A stretch of 64,000 nt of DNA from positions 186,001 through 250,000 of the forward strand of contig NZ_WHNP01000007.1 of assembly GCF_009362735.1 (NCBI RefSeq). The letters are read 5' to 3'. The notes beneath the pieces are model-generated. The model made no database searches. It had not been told where the DNA came from and saw only the letters and a program-made list of their open reading frames with translations. Each line of letters starts with the position of its first letter. The first letter of the stretch is position 1. Shown piece by piece: positions 1 through 11,454 of the stretch. Origin of the DNA: Paraburkholderia franconis (GTDB lineage Bacteria > Pseudomonadota > Gammaproteobacteria > Burkholderiales > Burkholderiaceae). A program made the position numbers and the translations under genes.

Positions 1-933
1 CAGGCCCATCGTCTGCAGGATTTCCTGGCCGACGATCACTTCGCCCGTACGCGACGCACCCGGCTCCGGCGTCAGCGAAATGCGGATCGTGTCGCCGATG
101 CCTTGCTGCAGCAGCACCGACAGTGCCGCCGTCGACGCGACGATGCCCTTCGAGCCCATGCCCGCTTCCGTCAGGCCCAGATGCAGAGCGAAGTCGCAAC
201 GGCGCGCGAGTTCCTGATAAACGGCGATCAGGTCCTGCACGCCGCTCACCTTGCACGACAGGATGATCTTGTCACGGCCGAGGCCGAGCTCGAGAGCGCG
301 TTCCGCCGAACCGATCGCCGACTGGATCAGCGCCTCATACATCACGCTTTGCGCTTCCCAAGGCTCGGCGCGCGCGGCGTTCTCGTCCATCATCTTCGCG
401 AGCAGATCCTGATCGAGGCTGCCCCAGTTCACGCCGATGCGCACTGGCTTGTCGTACTTCGCGGCCGCTTCGATCATCTGCGCGAACTGCGTGTCCCGCT
501 TTGCGCCCTGGCCGACATTGCCAGGGTTGATCCGGTACTTCGACAACGATTCCGCGCAGCCCGGATAGTCGCGCAGCAGCAGATGGCCGTTGTAGTGAAA
601 ATCGCCGACGAGCGGCACCGTCACGCCCATGCGGTCGAGCTGCTCGCGAATCGCGGGCACGGCAGCCGCCGCTTCCGGCGTGTTCACGGTGATGCGCACG
701 AGCTCCGAACCCGCCTGCGCCAGCTCCTTCACCTGGATCGCGGTGCCGATCGCGTCAGCCGTATCCGTGTTCGTCATCGACTGCACGCGCACGGGCGCAT
801 CGCCGCCGATCGTCACGAGCTGGCCGCCCCAACGGACGTCGACAGCATGTGAGCGGCGACGCTGTGCGTGACCGCCGAACACCGGCACGTTCGAAACAAT
901 CTGACTGCTGGATTTCACTTGATCGGAGTGCAT
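1..933 (-). CDS. ispG: 4-hydroxy-3-methylbut-2-enyl diphosphate synthase IspG (3' part beyond window)
   Basis: This is the penultimate enzyme of the MEP isoprenoid pathway. It reductively converts ME-cPP to HMBPP with a [4Fe-4S] cluster in the cytoplasm. I translated the minus strand directly: an ATG at 933 opens 311 codons with no stop, and the gene runs off the left edge. The N-terminal TIM-barrel part is visible, including [32 protein letters not shown] and YRINPGNVG, followed by the insert domain typical of proteobacterial IspG. The C-terminal domain with the cluster cysteines lies outside the window. rodZ sits 124 bp upstream in the same direction, the usual rodZ-ispG arrangement. The enzyme depends on the isc machinery encoded near 36-42 kb. 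Confidence 0.96.
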   Translation of the reverse strand, partial: MHSDQVKSSSQIVSNVPVFGGHAQRRRSHAVDVRWGGQLVTIGGDAPVRVQSMTNTDTADAIGTAIQVKELAQAGSELVRITVNTPEAAAAVPAIREQLDRMGVTVPLVGDFHYNGHLLLRDYPGCAESLSKYRINPGNVGQGAKRDTQFAQMIEAAAKYDKPVRIGVNWGSLDQDLLAKMMDENAARAEPWEAQSVMYEALIQSAIGSAERALELGLGRDKIILSCKVSGVQDLIAVYQELARRCDFALHLGLTEAGMGSKGIVASTAALSVLLQQGIGDTIRISLTPEPGASRTGEVIVGQEILQTMGL

Positions 934-1057
934 CGATAAACCCGCTTGCGCCGCCCGCTCGTGGCCCGGAAAGCATCCCGGCCGGTCGCTGAATACGACG
1001 CGTGAATTGACAAAGCGTCGCGGCCTCAAAAGCCCCGACTCACATGATTGAACTGCG

Positions 1058-2179
1058 TCAGGGCAACGCGAAGCGTGCCACATTGCCCTTCGCCGACGCA
1101 TATTTGGCCGGGTCAACCGGCTGGCCGTCCAGCGTGATTGACTCCAGACCCGCCTTGTTGCCGACCGTCACCTTGAGCGGCGGCAACCCGCTTACCTCTT
1201 TCGTCTCGCCCGCGTGCACGAGGCCCGAGAACATTTCCTTGCCGTCCTTCTGGCGCACGCTAAACCAGCTGTCCTGCTTGACGGCCAGCGCGACCGTCGA
1301 CGAACCCGCTGGCGCAGCGGGCGGCTCGCTCGCAGCCGACGCCGACGCGGCAGCCGCGATTGCGGACGCAGCGCTCGCCGCTTTCGGCGCGGCGGCGGCT
1401 GGCGTAGAAGCCGATGTGACCGGCCCTGCCGATGCCGCCGTCGAAGCCGGCGCGGCGCCTGCCATCGGCAGCGGCGCGGGCATCGGTGTGGCCGACGCGC
1501 CCTCGGCAGCGGCCGCCTGCGTATCCGTCTGTGCCTGCGATGCAGCCATCTCGCCCGTCGCGGCTGCGCCGCTGGCGGACTCACCCACGGCAGCCGACGC
1601 CTTGTCGGTTGTCGCAGGGACACCCGCGATTCCCTTCAGCCGCGCGAGCCACGCCGTCGACTCACCATTGTTCGTATGCCACATGGCGAGCGCGATCAGC
1701 ACGACGATGGCGAGCGCCACGCCCCATATCCACGAACGGCGGCGCGGCGCGCTGCCGCCCAGCGACAGCGACACTTTCCCGCGCGGCAAGTCCATGCCTG
1801 CGGAAGCCGGCATCGTCAGCGCCGGCTCGGGTACGCCTTTTTCGCGGCGCAGCGCCTGTGTCATCGGGGCGGGATCGGCGCCGACGATCTTCGCGTAGCT
1901 GCGCACGACACCGAGCGCGAATGTGGTATCCGGAAACTGGCTTAGATCGCCCGCTTCGAGTCCCCGCAGCTTGCCCGGCGCAACCTTCAGACGCGCCGAC
2001 ACATCCTCCACCGACATGCCCTTCGATTCGCGCAACTGCGCAAGCCGTGCCCCGACGGCAGCCAGCGAGTCGAACCCGCCCGGCACGGCCGGCTGCGCTG
2101 CCGCCGGCGCGGCCGCCGACAGCGGGCGACCCGAATGCGTATCCTCTTCGTGCGGTTGCGGGTGCTGCGGCTCACTCAT
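1058..2179 (-). CDS. rodZ: RodZ-like cytoskeleton protein (HTH_25 / DUF4115)
   Basis: A membrane-anchored morphogenesis protein. In other bacteria RodZ links the MreB cytoskeleton to the cell-wall elongation machinery. The N-terminal third is a helix-turn-helix of the HTH_25 type ([20 protein letters not shown]...GLEAGD). It is followed by one transmembrane helix ([18 protein letters not shown]), a long Ala/Pro/Ser-rich periplasmic linker and a C-terminal DUF4115 domain ([19 protein letters not shown]). I chose the ATG at 2179 because an AAAGGA ribosome-binding site precedes it. An in-frame ATG 51 bp upstream has no such site. It lies between rlmN and ispG. The pilF/pilW-type gene that often sits between rlmN and rodZ is absent. 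Confidence 0.92.
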   Translation of the reverse strand: MSEPQHPQPHEEDTHSGRPLSAAAPAAAQPAVPGGFDSLAAVGARLAQLRESKGMSVEDVSARLKVAPGKLRGLEAGDLSQFPDTTFALGVVRSYAKIVGADPAPMTQALRREKGVPEPALTMPASAGMDLPRGKVSLSLGGSAPRRRSWIWGVALAIVVLIALAMWHTNNGESTAWLARLKGIAGVPATTDKASAAVGESASGAAATGEMAASQAQTDTQAAAAEGASATPMPAPLPMAGAAPASTAASAGPVTSASTPAAAAPKAASAASAIAAAASASAASEPPAAPAGSSTVALAVKQDSWFSVRQKDGKEMFSGLVHAGETKEVSGLPPLKVTVGNKAGLESITLDGQPVDPAKYASAKGNVARFALP

Positions 2180-2388
2180 CCCAAATCCTTTCGCGTCGAT
2201 TCTTTTTTCACTCGTACGAACCGGCGGCACATGGCTTCGTCCGGTTTCGCAGACCGTTTATAACAAAATGCGCGGCTGTGCGTGCCGCTTCCGATCGCTT
2301 TTGCAAACTTTCTTTTCACTTCGCGCGACGAGGCCCATCCCGATATGCGGACTGACTGACATCCCGGCTCATTTACCCGTCACAAGCC

Positions 2389-3537
2389 TTACACCGCGCG
2401 GACTTCGATGACTTTCGCCTTTCCCGTGCGCTCCGCAAGGCGCGTGCGGTCCTTGACCGCGCCGGCCAGCTGGCCGCAGGCGGCGTCGATGTCATCGCCG
2501 CGAGTCTTGCGCACTGTCGTGACGACCCCTGCGTCGATCAACACCTGCGCGAACCGTTTGATCTGCTCGTTCTTCGAGCGCAACAGACCCGATTCCGGGA
2601 ACGGATTGAACGGAATCAGGTTGAACTTGCACGGCACGTCACGCGTAACGGCCAGCAACTCGCGTGCATGCGCCTCGCTGTCGTTCACGCCGTCGAGCAT
2701 GCAGTACTCGAACGTGATGAAGTCGCGCGGCGCGACTTTCAGATACCGCTGGCATGCGGCCATCAGTTCGCGCAGCGGATGTTTCTTGTTGAGCGGCACG
2801 AGCATGTCACGCAACGCGTCATTCGGCGCGTGCAACGAGACGGCGAGCGCCACAGGCAGATCGGCGCCGAGCCGGTCCATCATCGGCACCACGCCCGACG
2901 TGGACAACGTGACGCGCCGGCGCGACAGGCCGTAGGCGTTGTCGTCGAGCATCAGGCGCATCGCCGGCACGACGGCGTCGTAGTTGAGCAGTGGCTCGCC
3001 CATGCCCATCATCACGACGTTCGTGACGACGCGCTCGCCCTTGCCCTCACCGCCCGTCGCGCGACCGCCGGCCTCGCCGAGCGACGCGCGCAGCGCAAAT
3101 TCGGCCATGCGAAGCTGGCCGATGATTTCGCCCGTGGTGAGATTGCGTGAGAATCCTTGCTTGCCGGTCGAACAGAACCGGCAGTTGACCGCGCATCCCG
3201 CCTGCGACGACACGCACAGCGTGCCGCGCGTCTCTTCCGGGATAAAGACGGTTTCGACGGCGTTGCCGTTGCCGACGTCGACGAGCCACTTGCGCGTGCC
3301 GTCGGCGGAAATATGGTCGCTGACGATGCCGGGCATCGTGATCGATGCGCGGCCCTTCAGCTTTTCGCGCAGCGACTTCGCGAGATCGGTCATCCCGTCG
3401 AAGTCGGCAGCGTTGTACTGGTGAATCCAGCGCTGCAATTGCTTGGCGCGAAACGGCTTCTCGCCGAGGCTGTCGCAATACGCGACAAGGCCCGCGGCGT
3501 CGAGATCGAGAAGGTTGACGGTTGGACTGCTCGTCAT
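2389..3537 (-). CDS. rlmN: 23S rRNA (adenine2503-C2)-methyltransferase RlmN
   Basis: A radical-SAM enzyme that methylates C2 of A2503 in 23S rRNA. Its homologue in E. coli also modifies A37 of some tRNAs. The radical-SAM motif CAVNCRFC is plain in the first third, followed by [12 protein letters not shown] and the C-terminal CGQLAG segment that holds the second catalytic cysteine. The length, 382 aa from the start [10 protein letters not shown], fits the family. An ATG five codons upstream is less likely. It follows ndk, as in many beta- and gammaproteobacteria. It needs a [4Fe-4S] cluster. Confidence 0.96.
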   Translation of the reverse strand: MTSSPTVNLLDLDAAGLVAYCDSLGEKPFRAKQLQRWIHQYNAADFDGMTDLAKSLREKLKGRASITMPGIVSDHISADGTRKWLVDVGNGNAVETVFIPEETRGTLCVSSQAGCAVNCRFCSTGKQGFSRNLTTGEIIGQLRMAEFALRASLGEAGGRATGGEGKGERVVTNVVMMGMGEPLLNYDAVVPAMRLMLDDNAYGLSRRRVTLSTSGVVPMMDRLGADLPVALAVSLHAPNDALRDMLVPLNKKHPLRELMAACQRYLKVAPRDFITFEYCMLDGVNDSEAHARELLAVTRDVPCKFNLIPFNPFPESGLLRSKNEQIKRFAQVLIDAGVVTTVRKTRGDDIDAACGQLAGAVKDRTRLAERTGKAKVIEVRAV

Positions 3538-3651
3538 ATCGAATCCTGCCATTCAGTGCGAGACTGCGTTCATGCAACAAGCTGCATGAACGCGGATACC
3601 GTTCGCGCCCGCTCCTGCTGCTGTTACTGCTGTCCTACTGGCGTTATCTGC

Positions 3652-4077
3652 TTAGCGCGAGTAGACGTTGACTTCCGGGAAGAAGAACGCGATTTCGACG
3701 CGAGCCGTTTCTGCTGCGTCCGAACCGTGGACTGCGTTCGCGTCGATGCTGTCGGCGAAGTCAGCACGGATCGTGCCTTTCTCGGCCTTCTTCGGATCCG
3801 TTGCACCCATCAAATCACGGTTTTTCAGAATGGCGTTTTCGCCTTCCAGAACCTGAACCTGCACCGGGCCGGAGATCATGAATTCAACCAGATCCTTGAA
3901 GAACGGACGCTCTGCGTGCACAGCGTAGAACTTCTCTGCGTCGGCGCGCGACAGCGCAACCATGCGCGATGCCACGATCTTCAGGCCAGCGTTTTCGAAG
4001 CGGCTGTAGATCTGACCGATCACGTTCTTGGCCACTGCGTCCGGCTTGATAATCGACAGGGTGCGTTCGATCGCCAT
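3652..4077 (-). CDS. ndk: Nucleoside diphosphate kinase
   Basis: A cytosolic kinase that balances NTP and dNTP pools by ping-pong phosphotransfer from ATP. The 141-aa protein has the standard length. It shows the opening [12 protein letters not shown] and the active-site histidine in NAVHGSD, which is residue 117 as in the E. coli family members. A TGGAG ribosome-binding site precedes the ATG. It is the first gene of the leftward ndk-rlmN-rodZ-ispG group. A TACAAT -10-like element and a 12-bp perfect inverted repeat lie upstream. Confidence 0.98.
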   Translation of the reverse strand: MAIERTLSIIKPDAVAKNVIGQIYSRFENAGLKIVASRMVALSRADAEKFYAVHAERPFFKDLVEFMISGPVQVQVLEGENAILKNRDLMGATDPKKAEKGTIRADFADSIDANAVHGSDAAETARVEIAFFFPEVNVYSR

Positions 4078-4123
4078 AAAAACTCCAGAAAATTAAGAGG
4101 TTACAGATTTAAATGAATCCGCT

Positions 4124-4129
4124 ATTGTA
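4124..4129 (-). promoter_or_regulatory. Putative -10 element of the ndk promoter
   Basis: On the minus strand the sequence TACAAT lies 46 bp before the ndk start codon. No good -35 hexamer is visible at the expected distance. The perfect inverted repeat at 4154-4183 begins about 25 bp upstream of it, where an activator or repressor could act. Confidence 0.4.
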
Positions 4130-4153
4130 GCATGTTCCCGTGTATGATTGCGA

Positions 4154-4183
4154 TTCAACCCTTACGATTTTGTAAGGGTTGAA
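4154..4183. repeat. 12-bp perfect inverted repeat between ndk and the BI-1 gene
   Basis: The arms TTCAACCCTTAC and GTAAGGGTTGAA are separated by 6 bp. The repeat lies in the 300-bp region between two divergent genes, so it cannot be a terminator for either. A dyad of this kind is typical of an operator, or of a structured 5' leader if transcription of the plus-strand gene begins before it. I see no other structure in this intergenic region except the ndk promoter. Confidence 0.7.
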
Positions 4184-4377
4184 GTTTCACTCCCGAAGAT
4201 GCAGGCCGGCGGGTAACAAAACGTAATAGCGGGTGAATTCCCCAGCGTTGAAACTCCTCGTCCTGGCGTTAATCTTAGGGTTGTGGATTCGCGTGCCGGC
4301 GGCAACCCGCCTGCCGGCAGCGTACGAAAACCGTTGCAAGCCACCAAGCAACACTGCGTCCGACGCAAGGAGAGACC

Positions 4378-5076
4378 ATGAACGAATATCCCTATAACTT
4401 CGGCCGGGGCGGTTCCGTCACCACGGCTGAAACCCGCAACCGCGTACTGCGCAACACCTATTGGCTGCTCGCGCTGTCGATGGTGCCGACGGTAATCGGC
4501 GCGTGGGTGGGCGTCGCGACCGGCTTCTCGCTGTTCGCCGCGACCAGCCCGGCCATGAGCATGCTCGCGTTCTTCGCAATCGCCTTCGGTTTCATGTTCG
4601 CGATCCAGAAGACGAAAGACAGCGCCGCGGGCGTATTCGTGCTTCTCGGCTTCACGTTCTTCATGGGGCTGATGCTGTCGAGGCTGCTCAGCTTCATTCT
4701 CGGCTTTTCGAACGGGCCGTCGCTGATCATGCTCGCGTTCGGTGGCACTGGTGTGATTTTCGCCGCAATGGCGACGGTCGCCACGGTCAGCAAGCGTGAC
4801 TTCTCGGGCCTCGGCAAATGGCTGTTCGTCGGCGTGATCGTGCTGCTGCTGGCGATGGTCGCGAACCTGTTTCTGCAACTGCCCGCGTTGATGCTGACGG
4901 TATCGGTGCTCGCGATCGTGATCTTCTCGGCGTACATGCTGTTCGACGTGCAGCGCGTCGTGAACGGCGGCGAGACGAACTACATCACGGCCACGCTGGC
5001 GATCTACCTCGACCTGTACAACGTGTTCGTGAATCTGCTGTCGATCCTCGGCATCTTCGGCGGCAACCGTAACTGA
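4378..5076 (+). CDS. Bax inhibitor-1 / YccA family membrane protein
   Basis: An integral inner-membrane protein of the Bax inhibitor-1 superfamily, 232 aa, with about seven hydrophobic segments starting near residue 28 (LLALSMVPTVIGAWVG) and ending with YNVFVNLLSILGIFGG. Family members include YccA, which modulates FtsH proteolysis of membrane proteins in E. coli, and YbhL. Some relatives are pH-sensitive calcium leak channels. The conserved C-terminal aspartates are present in FSAYMLFDVQRVVNGG and IYLDLYN. An AAGGAG ribosome-binding site precedes the ATG. It is a single-gene unit ending in a strong terminator. The precise role in this organism cannot be read from the sequence. Confidence 0.93.
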   Translation: MNEYPYNFGRGGSVTTAETRNRVLRNTYWLLALSMVPTVIGAWVGVATGFSLFAATSPAMSMLAFFAIAFGFMFAIQKTKDSAAGVFVLLGFTFFMGLMLSRLLSFILGFSNGPSLIMLAFGGTGVIFAAMATVATVSKRDFSGLGKWLFVGVIVLLLAMVANLFLQLPALMLTVSVLAIVIFSAYMLFDVQRVVNGGETNYITATLAIYLDLYNVFVNLLSILGIFGGNRN

Positions 5077-5101
5077 TCGCCTCCACTCCCGAGCCAAAAC
5101 G

Positions 5102-5138
5102 AAACGCCCGTGACGAGCAATCGTCACGGGCGTTTTGC
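5102..5138 (+). terminator. Intrinsic terminator after the BI-1 gene
   Basis: A 15-bp stem (AAACGCCCGTGACGA paired with TCGTCACGGGCGTTT) with a GCAA tetraloop runs into a T-rich end. It lies between convergent genes and has A residues on the left side, so it may also stop transcripts of the leftward MBL gene. Confidence 0.93.
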
Positions 5139-5185
5139 TGTCTGCACTTACAGGGCTGCGAGCGCCATCGCAGAGATCAAGACTT

Positions 5186-5959
5186 TCAGAGACTGAGCCA
5201 GCCGAACCCTTCGCTTTGTGTGGCGACCAAGACTTCCGTCGCCGCCGCGCCGAGCACGGCCGCCATTGCCGCTTGCGCCAGCTCCGGCAGATTGTTCTGC
5301 TGACTCAGGTGCGCGGCAACCAGATGCCGCAGCTTCGAGCGATCCAGCGACGCGAGGATTTCCGCCGCCACGTCATTGTTCAGGTGCCCATGATTGCCGC
5401 CGATCCGCGCCTTCAGCGACGGCGGGTAACGCGAAGCCGCAAGCATCTGCACATCGTGGTTGCATTCGAGCACGAGCGCGTCGCAGCCGCTCAGCACGGC
5501 GCTGATATGCGGTGTCGACGTACCGACGTCCGTCAGCACGCCCAGGCGCGACGCGCCATCCGAAAACACGTATTGCAACGGCTCGCGCGCATCGTGCGGA
5601 ACGGTGTACGGCAACACGCTCAGATCGCCGATCGCGACGCTTTCGTCGCTCCACATCACATGCAGATCGACATCGGCTTCGTCCGCGCCGACGGCGCGCG
5701 CGGTGCCCCAGCTCATGTAAAGCGGTATCGACAGCTTGCGGGCGAGCGTCAGTGCGCCGCCGATGTGGTCGCTGTGTTCGTGGGTGATGAGAATGGCGTC
5801 GAGTTCATCGACACCGGCGCCCAGCCGCTCCAGCCGCCGGGCTATTTCCTTCGCCGAGAAGCCGCAGTCCAGCAGAACCCGCGTGGTGGTCGCTCCGTTT
5901 TGGGCCTCGACCAGCAATGCATTGCCTTCACTGCCGCTTCCCAGACTGGCGAATCGCAC
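5186..5959 (-). CDS. MBL-fold metallo-hydrolase (YycJ/WalJ-like)
   Basis: A cytosolic metallo-beta-lactamase-fold hydrolase, 257 aa. The zinc-binding motif ITHEHSDHIGG is present, preceded by VLLDCGFSAKEIARRL, and further metal ligands lie in TDVGTSTPHI, LECNHD and NHGHLNNDVA. The arrangement resembles the YycJ/WalJ group, which has been linked to DNA-repair or cell-wall-related nuclease activity in Gram-positive bacteria. The substrate here is unknown. It begins 8 bp after the bamC stop and is the last gene of the long leftward run starting near 14.2 kb. Confidence 0.88.
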   Translation of the reverse strand: MRFASLGSGSEGNALLVEAQNGATTTRVLLDCGFSAKEIARRLERLGAGVDELDAILITHEHSDHIGGALTLARKLSIPLYMSWGTARAVGADEADVDLHVMWSDESVAIGDLSVLPYTVPHDAREPLQYVFSDGASRLGVLTDVGTSTPHISAVLSGCDALVLECNHDVQMLAASRYPPSLKARIGGNHGHLNNDVAAEILASLDRSKLRHLVAAHLSQQNNLPELAQAAMAAVLGAAATEVLVATQSEGFGWLSL

Positions 5960-5967
5960 GACCCGCC

Positions 5968-7116
5968 TTAGTTCAGTTGCGCGTGCAGCAGCGACACGAT
6001 GCGCTGCGCGTCCGACGACGTATCCACCTGGCCGTTTGCATCGACGACGGCAACCTGCGTCAACGTGTCGCTCTTCGAGCGCACGTTCACGAGAAACTCG
6101 TGGGCATCTTTCTTGGTGCTCTTGTCGCTGTAGAACAGCTTGCCAAAGATGCCGTCGCGCTTGAGTTCCTGCATCGAATCCGCGTAGCGCACATAGTAGA
6201 TGCCCTTTTCGCGATCACGGTTGTCGACGGTGAAGTTCGTGCGATCCAGCGCGAGGCCGACACGCAGCCATGCGCGGTCGAACGATTCAGGCAGATCCAA
6301 CGTCGCGCCGCCCGCGCTGCTGTCGAGCTGCGCCCGCGCTGTCGACGGACGCGCGTCGGTCAGCAACTGCTTCGATTGCGCGTCGCTGAGGCCGAACTTT
6401 TGCATCAGCTTGGCGAGGAACTCGGCTTCCAGCGCAGGATCGCGCGGACGCTCGACCCAGCGCGACGACGTCTTGTCCTGTCCCGTCAGCACCTCTTCCA
6501 TCGCGGCGTGCGTGATCGAGATGTCGGTTGCGCCGCTCGAATCGCGCGAGACGAGCGTGCGGAAGCTGTCGCGCGTACCCGACGAGTACGCGAAATCGAT
6601 CACCTTGCCGACCGTGCGGCGGAACCAGTCGTCAGGAATGTTCGCGCGGTTCTCGGCCCAGTCTGTCGCCATGATGCCCGTCGTCGGCGCGTCGGTCTTC
6701 AGCGAGAAGCCGTTCTCCGTCCAGAATTCCTTCAGTTGCGGCCACAACTGTTCCGGCGTACGGCCGTCGACGACCAGCCAGCGGCGGTCGCCGTCGCGCT
6801 CGACGTGCATGCCGAGCGGATCCTGCGCGCTCGGCACGCCTTCCGTCAGGTTGCCCGCCTGCGTCTTCGCCCGCGGCGGCGCGCCGCCGAGCGCCGTGCC
6901 TACGGGCGGCGCCACATAGCGCTGATCGACCTGCGCAGCCGTCAGGTCGCTCGGCACGGCGAGCGGCGGCGCGCTCGTCGTGTCCTTGTAGTTCACGCGG
7001 TCCGACGCGAGCACGTCGTTCAGCGACTCGCAGCCAGAAAGCGACACAACCGTGCCAGCCGCAAGCGTCAACGCCGCCAGGCGCGTTGCGTGGAGGGAAA
7101 GTGCGGAACGTTTCAT
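5968..7116 (-). CDS. bamC: Outer membrane protein assembly factor BamC
   Basis: A lipoprotein subunit of the BAM complex that folds beta-barrel proteins into the outer membrane. The signal peptide ends in a lipobox, VVSLSGC, near residue 28. The unstructured N-terminal segment that contacts BamD follows. Two helix-grip domains come next, recognisable by GDRRWLVVDGRTPEQLWPQL and LPESFDRAWLRVGLALDR. At 382 aa it is slightly longer than the E. coli protein. The order dapA-bamC is conserved widely in proteobacteria. Here 105 bp separate the two. Confidence 0.95.
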   Translation of the reverse strand: MKRSALSLHATRLAALTLAAGTVVSLSGCESLNDVLASDRVNYKDTTSAPPLAVPSDLTAAQVDQRYVAPPVGTALGGAPPRAKTQAGNLTEGVPSAQDPLGMHVERDGDRRWLVVDGRTPEQLWPQLKEFWTENGFSLKTDAPTTGIMATDWAENRANIPDDWFRRTVGKVIDFAYSSGTRDSFRTLVSRDSSGATDISITHAAMEEVLTGQDKTSSRWVERPRDPALEAEFLAKLMQKFGLSDAQSKQLLTDARPSTARAQLDSSAGGATLDLPESFDRAWLRVGLALDRTNFTVDNRDREKGIYYVRYADSMQELKRDGIFGKLFYSDKSTKKDAHEFLVNVRSKSDTLTQVAVVDANGQVDTSSDAQRIVSLLHAQLN

Positions 7117-7221
7117 GGGGTCCTTCGTGAAGCTAAACGCGCTGCCTGGTTCGGTGCGGGACCGGGGGCGATATCGACGTCAGTTGAAAAAATGCCGGGA
7201 GGCGCCTAAACCTTCAGGCGC

Positions 7222-8130
<909 letters not shown>

Positions 8131-8172
8131 GAAACGCCATGAATTTGTTCAATAAACCGCGATTGTAGCGGA

Positions 8173-8787
8173 TTAACCGGCCAAATCGTAACGCGGGGGA
8201 AGACCCGTATTATCCGTCTTGACCGATCCGTCCGGCTCGCGAATCGCGCAGATCCGCTGGATGTAGGCGGGGCGCGGTTCCGCGAGGAAACCGTCCTGAA
8301 ATGCAACGACACGTAACTTTCCGCGCACCGCGTCGAGCAGTTCGCCGGGCGCGAGCAGAAATTCAGGATTCGACGGCTTGCCGACGGTTTCGTTGCCCTG
8401 CGCGAAGGTTTCGTAGATCAGCACGCCGGCGGGCGCCAGCGCGTCCAGCAATCGGAGAAAGAGCGGACGATACAGATAGTTGGTTACGACGACGGCTGCG
8501 AAACGCACGTCGGCGGCAAGCGGCCATGGGCCGCTTTCGATGTCGGCGGCGAGCGTCGTGATGCCGCAAACGCCGTCCATCGTGGCCAGTGCGGCCGCAT
8601 CGCGGTCGATGGCCGTCACGGAATGGCCACGCGACGCGAAAAACCGCGCGTGGCGCCCTGCGCCCGACGCCACGTCGAGCACCGCGCCGCCGCCTTCCAC
8701 CAGATGCGCCCAGCGCTTCACCCAGCGCGACGGCTCGCCGATGGCTACATGGGTCGTGCAACGCACGTCGGGCAGCTCGCCGCTCAT
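8173..8787 (-). CDS. Class I SAM-dependent methyltransferase
   Basis: A small Rossmann-fold methyltransferase of about 204 aa. The SAM-binding motif I is VLDVASGAGRHARFFASRG, and the acidic residue at the end of strand 2 is in VTAIDRD. The substrate is unknown. Proteins of this size next to trpS or dapA are usually annotated only as methyltransferases. I took the ATG at 8787, giving MSGELPDVRC, because it clears the trpS stop by 19 bp. A longer reading frame would overlap trpS heavily and starts with an Arg-rich shadow sequence. Confidence 0.85.
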   Translation of the reverse strand: MSGELPDVRCTTHVAIGEPSRWVKRWAHLVEGGGAVLDVASGAGRHARFFASRGHSVTAIDRDAAALATMDGVCGITTLAADIESGPWPLAADVRFAAVVVTNYLYRPLFLRLLDALAPAGVLIYETFAQGNETVGKPSNPEFLLAPGELLDAVRGKLRVVAFQDGFLAEPRPAYIQRICAIREPDGSVKTDNTGLPPRYDLAG

Positions 8788-8806
8788 CGTCCGCCTGTCG
8801 CTGGCA

Positions 8807-10009
<1,203 letters not shown>

Positions 10010-10018
10010 GGTTTTGGA

Positions 10019-10681
10019 TTAGAAAAGCGAAACGAGAGGAGTCAGGATTGCCGTGACGGCTTCATAGCCAATATTCACGAGCGGACGCAGCCAGAAGCGC
10101 GTCAACGTGCCCGTCATCACGAGCGCCATCACGATGAAAAAGCCATACGGCTCGAGGCGCGCCAGCATCATCGCGGGACGCACGGGCAGCAGCGCCGTCA
10201 GCACGCGTCCGCCGTCGAGCGGCGGCAGCGGAAAGAGATTGAGCACACCGAGCACGAGATTCACGCCGACGCCCGCGGCCGCCATGCGCGTGAAGAACGG
10301 TTCGTCGACGTGCATGAGAGCGAGCGACACGCCGAACACGCCCCACACGAGCGCCTGAACGAAGTTGCACAGCGGGCCCGCGAGCGCGACCCACAGCGAG
10401 CCCCAGCGCGGATTGCGCAGATTGCCGAACGCGACGGGCACGGGCTTCGCGTAGCCGAACATGAACGCGCCGCTCGTGGCGAAGTAAAGCAGCAGCGGAA
10501 TGAAGATCGTGCCGAGCGGGTCGATGTGCCGCATCGGATTAAACGACACGCGCCCGAGCACGTAAGCGGTGTTGTCGCCGAGCATGCGGGCGACGTAGCC
10601 GTGCGCGGCCTCGTGCAGCGTGATCGCGAAAATCACGGGCAGCGCGTAGACGACGATGGTCTGTATCAGGGAGGAATCCAT
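10019..10681 (-). CDS. Site-2 protease family (M50) membrane protein
   Basis: A small polytopic zinc metalloprotease of the site-2 protease family, 220 aa. The metal-binding motif HEAAHGYVARMLGD lies in the first transmembrane region. The third ligand motif is LNLFPLPPLDGGRVL. There is no PDZ domain, so it is not RseP. It belongs to the short S2P group that is commonly found beside trpS and yciO in betaproteobacteria. The substrate is unknown. It may cleave membrane-embedded anti-sigma factors or signal-peptide remnants, but nothing here shows which. Confidence 0.9.
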   Translation of the reverse strand: MDSSLIQTIVVYALPVIFAITLHEAAHGYVARMLGDNTAYVLGRVSFNPMRHIDPLGTIFIPLLLYFATSGAFMFGYAKPVPVAFGNLRNPRWGSLWVALAGPLCNFVQALVWGVFGVSLALMHVDEPFFTRMAAAGVGVNLVLGVLNLFPLPPLDGGRVLTALLPVRPAMMLARLEPYGFFIVMALVMTGTLTRFWLRPLVNIGYEAVTAILTPLVSLF

Positions 10682-10739
10682 ATTGCTCTATTGTAACAAC
10701 GCCGCCTTGCGGCCCTGTCGGCTTTCGTTCATGTCGCGA

Positions 10740-11375
10740 TCAGGCCGTCTCTTCGAGACCGAACGGCGCGAGCGAGCCGCGGCCCGCACGCACCAGCACG
10801 GGCTCTTCGCCCGTCAGGTCGATCACCGTCGACGGCTCGCACGGACACGCGCCGCCGTCGATCACCAGATCGAGCTGCTTTTCGAGCCTTTCGCGGATTT
10901 CCTCCGGATCGTTCAGCGGCTGCGTTTCGCCCGGCACGATCAGCGTCGAGCCGAGCAGCGGCTGGCCGAGTTCTTCGAGTATCGCAAGCGTGATAGCGTG
11001 GTCCGGCACGCGCAGGCCGATCGTCTTGCGCGACGGATGCGACAGGCGGCGCGGCACTTCCTTGGTCGCCTGCAGAACGAACACATAGGGGCCGGGCGTC
11101 ACCGATTTGATCAGACGGTATTGGCGGTTGTCGACGATCGCGAAGTTCGCCAGCTCGGACAGATCGCGCACGAGCAGCGACAGCAGTTGCCGCTCGTCGA
11201 TTCCACGGATGCGCCGCACGCGGTCGACGGCGTTCTTGTTGTCGAGCTGGCACGCGAGCGCGTAGCTCGAATCGGTCGGCAGCGCGACCACGCCGCCGCC
11301 TTCGATGATCTGGGCCGCCTGCTTGATCAGACGCGGCTGCGGATTGTCCGGATGAAGCCGAAAGTATTGGGACAT
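10740..11375 (-). CDS. yciO: YciO-like protein of the YrdC/Sua5 family
   Basis: A 211-aa protein of the Sua5/YciO/YrdC fold. It matches the YciO subgroup as I recall it: opening SQYFRLHPDNPQPRLI, then GGGVVALPTDSSYALAC and KTIGLRVPDH. TsaC/Sua5 relatives make threonylcarbamoyl-AMP for tRNA t6A. YciO proteins are paralogues whose role is less settled, so a cell would normally carry a separate tsaC. It lies directly after the rnm-like gene, the same pairing as yciV-yciO in E. coli. Confidence 0.9.
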   Translation of the reverse strand: MSQYFRLHPDNPQPRLIKQAAQIIEGGGVVALPTDSSYALACQLDNKNAVDRVRRIRGIDERQLLSLLVRDLSELANFAIVDNRQYRLIKSVTPGPYVFVLQATKEVPRRLSHPSRKTIGLRVPDHAITLAILEELGQPLLGSTLIVPGETQPLNDPEEIRERLEKQLDLVIDGGACPCEPSTVIDLTGEEPVLVRAGRGSLAPFGLEETA

Positions 11376-11454
11376 GATGTCGGTCAGGAGGTCGGGGAAC
11401 AGCGACAGCGTATCCGCGCAGCACGCGTGCCCACGCGCGGCGCGAATTCAGAGC

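Noticed and set aside
4162..5127. A 321-codon minus-strand frame opposite the BI-1 gene
   Set aside because: The product is His/Arg/Gln/Glu-rich antisense sequence. The plus-strand membrane protein is clearly real and has a ribosome-binding site and terminator.
10740..11375. TsaC (threonylcarbamoyl-AMP synthase) as the name of this gene
   Set aside because: The sequence follows the YciO subgroup, including its N-terminus and its neighbour rnm, so I did not assign the essential t6A function.
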